DNA of 64,000 bases from Anaerobacillus alkalilacustris (GTDB lineage Bacteria > Bacillota > Bacilli > Bacillales > Anaerobacillaceae): positions 1 through 64,000 of the forward strand of contig NZ_MLQR01000027.1 of NCBI RefSeq assembly GCF_001866005.1, given 5' to 3'. This document shows positions 46,408 through 53,656 of the stretch, piece by piece. Both the position numbers and the translations under genes were made by a program. Every line of letters starts with the position of its first letter. Position 1 is the stretch's first letter. Under the pieces are notes generated by a model. That model had not been told where the DNA came from and searched no databases. It worked only from the letters and a program-made list of their open reading frames with translations.

Positions 46408-46608
46408 TTATCGTTTAGTTACGTTAGCAGCTTGAGGGCCACGGTTACCTTCAACGATTTCAAAAGAAACTTCTTGACCTTCTTCTAAAGTTTTGAAGCC
46501 TTCATCTTGAATAGCAGAGAAGTGAACGAATACATCGTTTCCACCTTCAAATTCGATGAAACCGAAACCTTTTTCAGCGTTAAACCATTTTACTTTACCG
46601 TTTTGCAT
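46408..46608 (-). CDS. Cold-shock protein (CspA/CspB family)
   Basis: A 66-residue OB-fold RNA chaperone. RNP1 is KGFGFIEF and RNP2 is VFVHFSAI. It melts RNA structure in cold and in stationary phase. The ATG at 46608 ([15 protein letters not shown]) with AGGAGGC upstream is the real start; an upstream ATG 12 codons earlier lies in the leader. The leader and upstream region (46609-46772) are A+T-rich and may hold a cold-shock 5' leader. Confidence 0.95.
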   Translation of the reverse strand: MQNGKVKWFNAEKGFGFIEFEGGNDVFVHFSAIQDEGFKTLEEGQEVSFEIVEGNRGPQAANVTKR

Positions 46609-46772
46609 ATTAAATTGCCTCCTAAAATACCATGTCTTGCACATGTATGTTTAAATTACTAAAGCGCTTGCTTTAGATCAATATAATATTAGCATAGCAA
46701 TAATTAAATTGCAAAATAATTGTTGTAAAAAGATACAAACACAACTTTCTACCGTACAATTTTTACAACAAC

Positions 46773-47016
46773 AAGAAAAGCGCAAGGCGCCCGCCTATCG
46801 GCGACAAACACTGGAAGACCTGCTCGTAGCGGTCGATTTTTGACCGAAATCTATGTGCTTCTGCGTCTTCTAGCATAGCTTCGTAGCAAGCTTCCTCGAA
46901 GCAAAACTGCATGAGGCTAATCGACGAAGGATCTCAAGCAGTAATTGAAGTCCGTTGCTTGTCTGAAGTGACCGAGCTCGTAAGCTGCTTGCGCTAAACA
47001 GTTTCCAAGTTAGAAA
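46773..47016 (+). repeat. Dispersed repeat family 1, copy B
   Basis: Begins AAGAAAAGCGCAAGGCGCC and ends CAGTTTCCAAGTTAGAAAC. Contains ATTGAAGTCCGTTGCTTGTC and CTGAAGTGACCGAGCTCG. Longer middle than copy A. The neighbouring 47077-47342 shows nothing I recognise. Confidence 0.75.
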
Positions 47017-47042
47017 CATTATACTTTCTTACCTTGTAAAAA

Positions 47043-47075
47043 AAGAAGGCAACCACGTAATGTGATTACCTTCTT
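47043..47075. terminator. Hairpin after repeat copy B
   Basis: AAGAAGG-AACCAC and GTGATTACCTTCTT arms with A and T flanks, possibly terminating either strand. Confidence 0.5.
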
Positions 47076-47342
47076 AAACCATCATACACCTTACTAACTA
47101 CTCAAAATTGATGCTTTTAGGGTCGTAGCGGTTTTTATCTGCCGGTAACACCTCTTTCTAGTAGGTATAATTACTTTTGAACTTCAACTACTCTGTTCAA
47201 CGCTTATCACACCTCTCTTGAGATGAAGCTTCAAAAAACACTTCACTTTCCTACATCTTTATTGAATGTTTAGTTGTGTATTTGGTTTTATTGAAAAGGG
47301 CTGTTGCCCTCTTCGATATTATATTGTGCAAAATAAAAAAAA

Positions 47343-47759
47343 TCATACATCTTTTTTTTCTTCTAAATTTTCAGTTGTAAATTTGGTCTGGGGTTTTTGA
47401 TTACAATCCTCGTACAAACTTATTAACTCTTCTTTTGTTTCTTTAACGGCAGTTACAACTTGTAGCGAACTTTTTCTTAAATGTTTAATATTTTCAGTTA
47501 TAGCCTTAAGATCATGGTTAGTATCATCAATTGCTTTAGTAAATTTATTGCTCGTATTTTTTATATGGACTAGGATTTCATTTCGGTTTTCATTAAGGAA
47601 ATTGATAAATGTTGATGTTTTTTTGGTACATGTTTTTAAACAACTACATACATCCTTTTTAGATTTAGTTGCCATTACTATCGAGCCAACAATACCACCT
47701 ATAACCATAGTACGAACTAATTGTTTCTTCTTTTCTTCATCCACTACCTTCCCCTCCAA
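47343..47759 (-). CDS. YtxH/YhaH-like small protein
   Basis: A 138-residue protein with a short hydrophobic segment (residues 12-27, VRTMVIGGIVGSIVMA) and a long helical region typical of YtxH-like proteins, with CSCLKTCTKK cysteines in between. Its function is unknown. AGGGGAAGG precedes an ATG or TTG start. Confidence 0.6.
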   Translation of the reverse strand: MEGKVVDEEKKKQLVRTMVIGGIVGSIVMATKSKKDVCSCLKTCTKKTSTFINFLNENRNEILVHIKNTSNKFTKAIDDTNHDLKAITENIKHLRKSSLQVVTAVKETKEELISLYEDCNQKPQTKFTTENLEEKKDV

Positions 47760-47879
47760 TCCTTTTTAATTAATAGTTATATTTTAACAATAATTAGAGA
47801 TTAGAGTAAAAGGTTTTCCAAAAAAAATTATTAAAGCACTTCAATCCCGCAGTGAATTACATTTTCTGATACTGTAAAA

Positions 47880-47903
47880 AAAGCTTAACAAATGTTAAGC
47901 TTT
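47880..47903 (-). terminator. Terminator after the 49-residue gene
   Basis: AAAGCTTAACA and TGTTAAGCTTT arms, then TTTTTTT on the minus strand. Confidence 0.85.
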
Positions 47904-47916
47904 GCATTATCTATTT

Positions 47917-48066
47917 TTAATTATATGCTTCTGTAAGAAATTCATCTGTATCTAATTTCTCGAAGCCACTTTTTTTAGGATTTTTTAGTTCGTTTAACTC
48001 TTTACTTAATCGCTGAATTTGTTTTTCCATTTCTTCAAGCACTTTTACATCAACTGTCACTGTCAT
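47917..48066 (-). CDS. Small helical protein (49 residues)
   Basis: ATG at 48066 with AGGGGGA upstream gives MTVTVDVKVLEEMEKQIQRL and a helix up to residue 27, then a short tail ending EAYN. It looks like a small coiled-coil protein; no family recognised. A clear terminator follows, which supports a real gene. Confidence 0.6.
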   Translation of the reverse strand: MTVTVDVKVLEEMEKQIQRLSKELNELKNPKKSGFEKLDTDEFLTEAYN

Positions 48067-48262
48067 AAGATGTCCCCCTACTTTCGCTGTGATTATTCAA
48101 CATATTATTTTTCTAATAAAATTTTATTTATGAGAATATTCTAATAAATTAAATCGATTTTGTAAATAATCGACTGTCGATTAAACGTTTACATTTCTGA
48201 ACATTATGTGAAATAATGTAACCAAAAGATCTGAGGATAAGTGTTAGTTTTGGGGATAACCC

Positions 48263-48309
48263 TGTGGATATGTATGTGTATAGTGTGAATAACTTATTAC
48301 TTATCCACC
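48263..48309. promoter_or_regulatory. Cluster of DnaA-box-like sites
   Basis: Within 47 bases: TGTGGATAT (one mismatch, 48263-48271), TGTGAATAA (matches the TTATNCACA consensus in reverse, 48284-48292) and TTATCCACC (one mismatch, 48301-48309). The region 48067-48439 has no gene. Confidence 0.4.
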
Positions 48310-48439
48310 TATACTGTAAATTTTACTGTGGGTAATTAAATATTGCATTTGTTGATAACTAGCTAATTTTCGACAAGAACTTCCAAAATTAAATAAACCA
48401 CTATCAAGGCATATAGTTAAAAATGAGTTTTTATCGTTA

Positions 48440-48943
48440 TTATGAAAACAAATCATGCTGATATATCGGTGATGGATAGTAAGCAAAAGTTCTATCCTTT
48501 AAGGAATTATTTATTAATATATGGTTTAGCATGGTTAAATGCCTTAATTCATCATGAATGAAGTCTGCAACTAGTTCACGAATATATAGGTACGGAGATA
48601 GGTTCCTCATTCTCTTATAAATTGACAAAATCTCTAATTTCTGAAAATATAAGCCCTCAATTCCGGCAATATAAGACTCTGGTATCTCAAATTGTGGAGA
48701 ATCACCTTCAGCCTGTTTCCCTGTTAATGTAAAGTAGATCTTTTTTAACTCATTAAAATGTTCCCGTTCATCTTCTAACATTGATTGTAATAATTTCTCT
48801 TCTCTTTTATCTGAAGCAATAACTTTCAGGTAATCAAATGTTAGTTCAGTAATCGCTTCATGTCTTACAACTTCAATAATTAGTGTAAATAATATTGAAA
48901 TATCCTGAGAAGTACTCCTAAGAAAATAATTTTGATAATACAT
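48440..48943 (-). CDS. Ferritin-like di-iron fold protein
   Basis: A 167-residue helical protein with ferritin-like metal ligands: VVRHEAITELTF, EDEREHFNELKK, GIEGLYFQKLEIL and IHDELRHLTMLNH form the E...ExxH pairs of a rubrerythrin-like four-helix bundle. Function may be iron or peroxide handling or a spore-coat role; unknown. GGAGTG precedes the ATG. Confidence 0.75.
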   Translation of the reverse strand: MYYQNYFLRSTSQDISILFTLIIEVVRHEAITELTFDYLKVIASDKREEKLLQSMLEDEREHFNELKKIYFTLTGKQAEGDSPQFEIPESYIAGIEGLYFQKLEILSIYKRMRNLSPYLYIRELVADFIHDELRHLTMLNHILINNSLKDRTFAYYPSPIYQHDLFS

Positions 48944-49097
48944 ATTTCACACTCCATTTGTTTCTTTGCTTGTTCCTAATTAAATTTTTTTAAAACTTAG
49001 ATGGCTAAATTCACTTTTATATACATTATGTAACTTTAAAAATTAGGTGAATAAAATATTTTTCGTTAATGAATGCATTCCATTATTACCAAAAAAA

Positions 49098-49180
49098 GAA
49101 CCCCATAAAGCTGACCTTCAACCAGTAAGGCTTTCTTCATCTCCACTGATGTTAGTTTTACTTAATAACACTGGCATAAC
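49098..49180 (+). repeat. Dispersed repeat family 2, copy 3
   Basis: CCATAAAGCTGACCTTCAACC, TCTCCACTGATGTTAGTTTT, AATAACACTGGCAT. More diverged than copy 2. The region 48944-49334 carries no convincing gene. Confidence 0.5.
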
Positions 49181-49334
49181 TAATCATCCGTTTTCACTGA
49201 TGAAAGTTATTCTATCTCTGGGTTTAATTCATTTTATATTAACTAAGAAAATCACCATCTTTACTATAACAAGCTTAAAATTTATCTGTACTAGAGAAGG
49301 TGCAGACAATTCGAAAAATTGTAACAAATTAAAG

Positions 49335-49362
49335 CGTTTTCATAGTTAGAAAACGTTATAAT
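49335..49362 (+). promoter_or_regulatory. Inverted repeat and -10 box before fbpB
   Basis: CGTTTTC and GAAAACG arms (7 bases each, 7-base loop) end directly before TATAAT (49357-49362). A typical Fur box is not seen. Confidence 0.4.
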
Positions 49363-49401
49363 CAAATTAATAAATAAACTACTTAAAAAAGGAAGATGTT
49401 G

Positions 49402-49548
49402 ATGAGGAAAACCTTCAGTAAAACATTTGAAGAACTTGTAGAAGAAAATAAAAAGCAGTTACTAAGTGACCCAGAAGCTTTAAAAAAAATTGAGACAAAA
49501 CTTGAAAAAAAACATTTGGAATATTCCCAAAGCAATAGAGTAGGGTAA
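49402..49548 (+). CDS. fbpB: FbpB-family small basic protein with intron-altered end
   Basis: A 48-residue protein, MRKTFSKTFEELVEENKKQL, matching the FbpB family (Fur-regulated basic proteins acting with the small RNA FsrA in iron sparing). AAGGAAG precedes the ATG. The last codons (Val-Gly-stop) are group II intron sequence. Joining the flanks without the intron gives an ending SNRNKRS-stop. The intron lies antisense, so it cannot be spliced out of this mRNA. The altered tail is likely tolerated but untested. Confidence 0.8.
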   Translation: MRKTFSKTFEELVEENKKQLLSDPEALKKIETKLEKKHLEYSQSNRVG

Positions 49549-51706
49549 CCACTTACGTGGCTACCCCCTCATCAAACCGTACGTGCCCTACTAAGGCATA
49601 AGGCTTACCAATGTGTTACTTGAATTATTTATAAGTCGCTATACGTTGGGCATAGTTCATTTTACGTGTTCGTTCAGGAGAGAAATAGTTCTCTCCTTTT
49701 TCTTTTGCTCTTTCTACGGCTCTTTTGTACTTTTTCTTTTGTTTATCTTTCATATATTGTAAGTAGTCGTATAATTGATAACCGTACTGCTTGCCGTAAT
49801 ATTGAAGGAAAGACGGGACTAGTCCTATCATTGCGAAATACTCAATATTCCATTTGGTAGTCATTGCCCAGCCTTTTCGTTGGTCGGGGTGTTTGTGAAG
49901 CATAGCTACTCTTAACCTTTTTCTTATATAAGCGTCAATGGCGAGTAGCTCCTTACCAAATGTATTGAAGTAACAGCTACTTTTGAGACCATATCTCTTA
50001 TTTTCTTCTAAGGCTTCCCAAAGTGTGAGAAAGTAATTTACTTTCCCTCTAATAATAGGATTTACACGCTTCATCCATTCCTCTTTGCTGAAAGTAAGTG
50101 TTTTTCTCGTTTTCATTTTGATTTTCTGACGAAAATCTTTCCAAGTGCTATCTTTTGGTTTGGCTATGTAATAAGGTTTTCCATCCTTCTTTCGCTTTCT
50201 CCAATGTTCGAAAGTAAAACCGAGAAAATCAAAATCTTCATCATTAAAGTTGACGATCTTTGTCTTCTCTATGGATATCTCTAAACCTAACTCTTTTAGC
50301 TTTGCTTTCGTGATTTGTTCCGCTTTCTTAATGTCCTCTTCTGTTTTCGCAAACAAAAGAAAATCATCTGCGTAGCGCACAAATCGTATATTGTTCAAGT
50401 CTAATTCCCAATCCAGTTCGTTTAGATAGATGTTCGCAAGTAATGGACTGATCACGCCGCCCTGTGGAGTGCCGGAGTTAACTTGATTGTATTTTCCTTC
50501 TTCCATGTAACCAGCTTTTAACCAACTCCATACTATATCGAGCGTTGTCCCATCGGCGATATACTTGTTTAACACCTTCATCAGTTTCTTATGTGGAATG
50601 TTATCGAAAAAAACCTTTGATATCGCAATCATAGATATAGTTGTACCCCTTTTCGATATTCCACATAATGATTTGTAGAACTCGTTTCGCTCCTCGATTA
50701 GGGCGATAGCCACAAGCCCAATTATGAAAGATGAATTCTTCAAACTTTGGTTCTAATACATGAACGATCGCCTGTTGGACGATCCGATCTTCTACATTTG
50801 GAATGCCAAGAGGGCGTCTATCACCGTTCTTTTTGGGAATGTAAACTCTTCGAACAGGAGATGGTTGATATTCTTTCTTTCGTAGCTTTTCTAAAAGAGA
50901 GTCGAGATTTTCTTTCTCTTTACTTTCATAACTTTCAATGGTTACCCTATCAATTCCGCCAGCGCCATCATTTGCTTTCACTTTCAGCCATGCTTCCTTC
51001 AGTTTACGGTCAAACATAATTTGTCCGTAAATACTATGCCATTTCATTTTCAACTCTTCATTCAAGCCTATTCTACACCTTTCATTGTGTACTTCCAGTT
51101 CGTTTTTACCGAAGTAACGTTTTCTGTTTTCATTACACACCTTTACAGATGTTGAACCACAAGGTCGTTCCCCTTCCGTTCAGATTTTGTTTTGGTCAAA
51201 TCCCTACTACCGTACTATGGGAACGTCTGACTTCTCTATCAATGATGATCATTTCAGATTACCCTTATAGATCATCATCCTTTTCAGGGAAGATAGAGAT
51301 CTCACGGGGTTACCGCATTTTCCTTCTAAGCATACCCACTACCTTTCACAGAACAAGCTCCTATTTGTCGACTGGTTCTTTGGCAAATAGATACCATTAG
51401 GAAGGCTTCCCATTATTATCGGATGGTCGCCAACTTGTCCCGCCGCGTCTGTAGTTCACTATTCGTTTGGGTCTGCATATCCGCCTACAGTCCTCTCGGT
51501 TTCCTGCATCTCCTTCAGACAACACTTCACAGCGATGCCCTAGATTAGGCTTCTTGGGTTGTACCAGCACTCCCAAGGAAGGACTTTCACCTTCGTGACA
51601 TGAATCTTCTGGGATTCGGGAGCCGTTTTTACCAAAGTATCGTACTCCAACCTTTAACAATTCATTTGTGTATTTAAGCTACACAAGATGCGACTGCCCG
51701 TCGCAC
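49540..51706 (-). mobile_element. Group II intron (class C-like insertion at a terminator)
   Basis: Minus-strand element. The 5' end reads GTGCGACGGGCAGTCGCATC (starts at 51706) as required for group II introns. The 3' end near 49540 shows a domain V-like hairpin (AAGCCTTATGCC... GGCACGTACGGTTT) and domain VI-like stem (GGGTAGCCAC/GTGGTTACCC). It carries a maturase gene. The 5' exon is a perfect terminator hairpin, the preferred target of class C introns. A clear branch-point bulge in domain VI is not seen. Confidence 0.85.
49625..51140 (-). pseudogene. ltrA: Group II intron reverse transcriptase/maturase, frameshifted
   Basis: Two overlapping frames (50601-51140 and 49625 to about 50640) together form one maturase of about 475-505 residues. 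RT motifs: DGAGGIDRVT, IPNVEDRIVQQAI, TPQGGVISPLLANIYL, the catalytic RYADDFLLF and DFLGFTFEHW; then the maturase domain X (WKDFRQKIKMKTRKTL). The break is at DIKGFF/FDNIPH, where a run of 7 T (A at 50607-50613) would need 6. No DNA endonuclease domain follows. It could be a mutation, sequencing error or slippage site. Confidence 0.85.
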
Positions 51707-51710
51707 AATA

Positions 51711-51738
51711 AAAGGAGCTGACAATTGTCAGCTCCTTT
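51711..51738 (-). terminator. Terminator of plsC, target of the group II intron
   Basis: Perfect palindrome AAAGGAGCTGAC-AATT-GTCAGCTCCTTT, about 160 bases after plsC, followed on the minus strand by TATT and then the intron. Originally shared with fbpB from the other side. The interval 51739-51899 carries no gene. Confidence 0.85.
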
Positions 51739-51899
51739 CTTTCAATTACTATTAGGCAGACTTAATGAATTTCATAATTGTATTTTTCTCTTCTATTATA
51801 CTAAGTGTTGTTGGATGAAGAGCATTTCCAACAACATTTAGTTTTATGTAGCTCCATTTAGGTAATTATGAAATTCACTCGACTAAAAAAAATTATTTA

Positions 51900-52619
51900 T
51901 TACTTTTCTAACTCCTTAAAAATTAATTGTTCAACTTCTGATGCGAACTCCTTTAAATCTTTATTCATGTAATCTTTTGGATGAATTTCCGGTAATATAG
52001 TTACTGTTACATCAGCTGGTTTAATAATAAACCCATTTTTCTCCATGATTTTGAAAGAACCGTTAATTGCTACAGGAACAATCGAAGCTTCTGCTTTTTG
52101 TGCTAATTTAAAACTACCAGATTTAAATGGATTTTTCTTTATCCCTTTACTTCTTGTCCCTTCAGGAAAAATTACAATATTCGATCCATTTTTAATATTT
52201 TCGGCACCTTGATTTATAGCTCTAATTCCTTGACGTCGATCTTTCCGATCAATGAAAACACAATTCATGTAAAACATCCAATCCCTAATGAGTGGCATCT
52301 TTTTCACTTCAACTTTTGAAATAAAACCTAATGGGCGCTCAAGAAATCCTAATAAAATAGGAATATCAAAATTCCCTTGATGGTTACTTACAATGACAAA
52401 TGAATTTTTCCCAGGTAAATTCTCTTTTCCATTGACACGAATAGTCGATCCACTTAATCTCACAAGTTTCTTCGCCCAATTACTTGAGATTTTAAACACA
52501 AGCTCGTTCATTTGTTCAGTTTGTCCAGCTTTATGTAATTTTTTTACCTTTAATAGGGATGGGTACGTAATAATTAAATAATACCAAAAATAAATAAACC
52601 ATATAATTGTTCGAAACAT
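51900..52619 (-). CDS. plsC: 1-acyl-glycerol-3-phosphate acyltransferase
   Basis: A 239-residue PlsC-family enzyme. The catalytic HX4D box is NHQGNFDIPIL near residue 77; substrate-binding FPEGTRSKG near 150 follows. An N-terminal hydrophobic segment (residues 3-20) anchors it to the membrane. It converts lysophosphatidic acid to phosphatidic acid in phospholipid synthesis. GGAGG precedes the ATG. Confidence 0.93.
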   Translation of the reverse strand: MFRTIIWFIYFWYYLIITYPSLLKVKKLHKAGQTEQMNELVFKISSNWAKKLVRLSGSTIRVNGKENLPGKNSFVIVSNHQGNFDIPILLGFLERPLGFISKVEVKKMPLIRDWMFYMNCVFIDRKDRRQGIRAINQGAENIKNGSNIVIFPEGTRSKGIKKNPFKSGSFKLAQKAEASIVPVAINGSFKIMEKNGFIIKPADVTVTILPEIHPKDYMNKDLKEFASEVEQLIFKELEK

Positions 52620-52752
52620 AATAACAATCCTCCAAATTTCTAGTAATCTCCACTTTATTATACTAGGTTAGTTATTTTTTTACATATTAAATTTTGTTTA
52701 GAAGTGATGATTTTATTACAATAATCAAAAGAGGTAAAGGAGGATGAGAATA

Positions 52753-53025
52753 TTGAAAAGTTTATCAATAATAGTCCATGGCAAAGTACAAGGCGTTGGA
52801 TTTCGTTACTTTGCGTTGCAATTAGCCTTAGAAAATGAAATTACGGGATGGGTAAAGAATATGGATGATGGTAGTGTTGAAATTGAAGCAGTTGGTGATG
52901 AACACCAACTTGAAAAATTTATTTTCAATTTAGAAAAAGGAAACCGTTTTACCAAAGTTGAAAATTTGCAAATTAATGATATAACTGTAAAAAAGCGACA
53001 TAAATCCTTTAAAGTTAAATATTAA
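52753..53025 (+). CDS. acyP: Acylphosphatase
   Basis: A 90-residue acylphosphatase, hydrolysing acyl phosphates. The signature IIVHGKVQGVGFRYFALQLA includes the catalytic Arg, and ITGWVKNMDDGSVEIEAVGD follows with the catalytic Asn. TTG at 52753 is preferred because AGGAGG lies 9 bases upstream; the ATG at 52744 touches that site. Confidence 0.93.
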   Translation: MKSLSIIVHGKVQGVGFRYFALQLALENEITGWVKNMDDGSVEIEAVGDEHQLEKFIFNLEKGNRFTKVENLQINDITVKKRHKSFKVKY

Positions 53026-53033
53026 TACCATTT

Positions 53034-53078
53034 AAAGTCTGGCTCAAACCTTCCGTAAAGTTGATTGAGCCAGACTTT
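53034..53078. terminator. Bidirectional terminator
   Basis: AAAGTCTGGCTCAA and TTGAGCCAGACTTT arms between two converging genes. Confidence 0.85.
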
Positions 53079-53089
53079 CATACTTCTTG

Positions 53090-53245
53090 TTACTTCGTAT
53101 TTTTCTTTTTCGCTACCAATGCTCCTTTACTTAAAGGTTCAGTAGAAAATTCATGGTCTGGTGAAACTCCCATTGGATTAACACTTCTCTCCCCCATTAC
53201 TTGTGGGTCTTTGCTTCCTTTTGTTGGTCTTGGTGTTTTCGCCAC
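53090..53245 (-). CDS. Small basic protein (51 residues)
   Basis: GTG at 53245 with AGGAGGTG upstream gives VAKTPRPTKGSKDPQVMGER and a Lys-rich end (VAKKKNTK). The composition (low complexity, many Lys/Pro/Ser) resembles small spore proteins of Bacillaceae, but I cannot name a family. A longer frame reading through the upstream repeat is discarded. Confidence 0.6.
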   Translation of the reverse strand: MAKTPRPTKGSKDPQVMGERSVNPMGVSPDHEFSTEPLSKGALVAKKKNTK

Positions 53246-53376
53246 TTTTTCTTCACCTCCTAAACATTCATAACATTCCCTATCTATTTTGACATTATAA
53301 TCACACGTATTTTTTGAAATGTAGATAAGAAAGAATGCACCAGCAACATGGTCAGCACTGACAGCTAACCATGCAT

Positions 53377-53600
53377 AAGAAAAGCGCAAGCGCCTTGGGC
53401 ATGAGCCGCTGCTCCTGTGCCACTCCGTTTGCTCAAGAGCAATTGTTTTTCGTGCGACGAGTAATCGCAGGAGCAATTGTTTTTCGTGCGACGAGTAATC
53501 GCAGGAGCAAAGTAGCATGAAGCAAGCAAGGAAGTCAGTGAAGTCAGAAATCGAGCCGATGGCGCCTGGAGCTAGACAGTTTCCAAGTTAGAAATTTACA
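53377..53600 (+). repeat. Dispersed repeat family 1, copy C with tandem duplication
   Basis: Begins AAGAAAAGCGCAAGCGCC and ends GACAGTTTCCAAGTTAGAAATTT. Contains a 34-base unit (GAGCAATTGTTTTTCG... GTAATCGCAG) repeated exactly at 53437-53470 and 53471-53504. No gene. Confidence 0.8.
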
Positions 53601-53616
53601 AATTCTGATTAAATAA

Positions 53617-53646
53617 AAAAGGACTGTCACTGAAGACAGTCCTTTT
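53617..53646 (-). terminator. Terminator of adhE
   Basis: AAAAGGACTGTC and GACAGTCCTTTT arms right after the adhE stop. Confidence 0.85.
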
Positions 53647-53656
53647 CAATAATATA

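Noticed and set aside
49047..49349. Plus-strand ORF of 100 codons before fbpB
   Set aside because: It runs through repeat family 2 copy 3 and lacks a ribosome site.
49540..51706. Reverse transcriptase as part of a retron or diversity-generating element
   Set aside because: The RT carries maturase domain X and is enclosed by group II intron ends (GTGCG, domain V); there is no template/variable repeat pair or msr-msd RNA.
53437..53504. CRISPR-like direct repeats
   Set aside because: Only two adjacent copies with no spacers and no cas genes; it is a tandem duplication inside a dispersed repeat.
53090..53518. Long form (142 codons) of the small basic protein
   Set aside because: The extra N-terminal part is translation through dispersed repeat copy C; AGGAGGTG places the start at the internal GTG.
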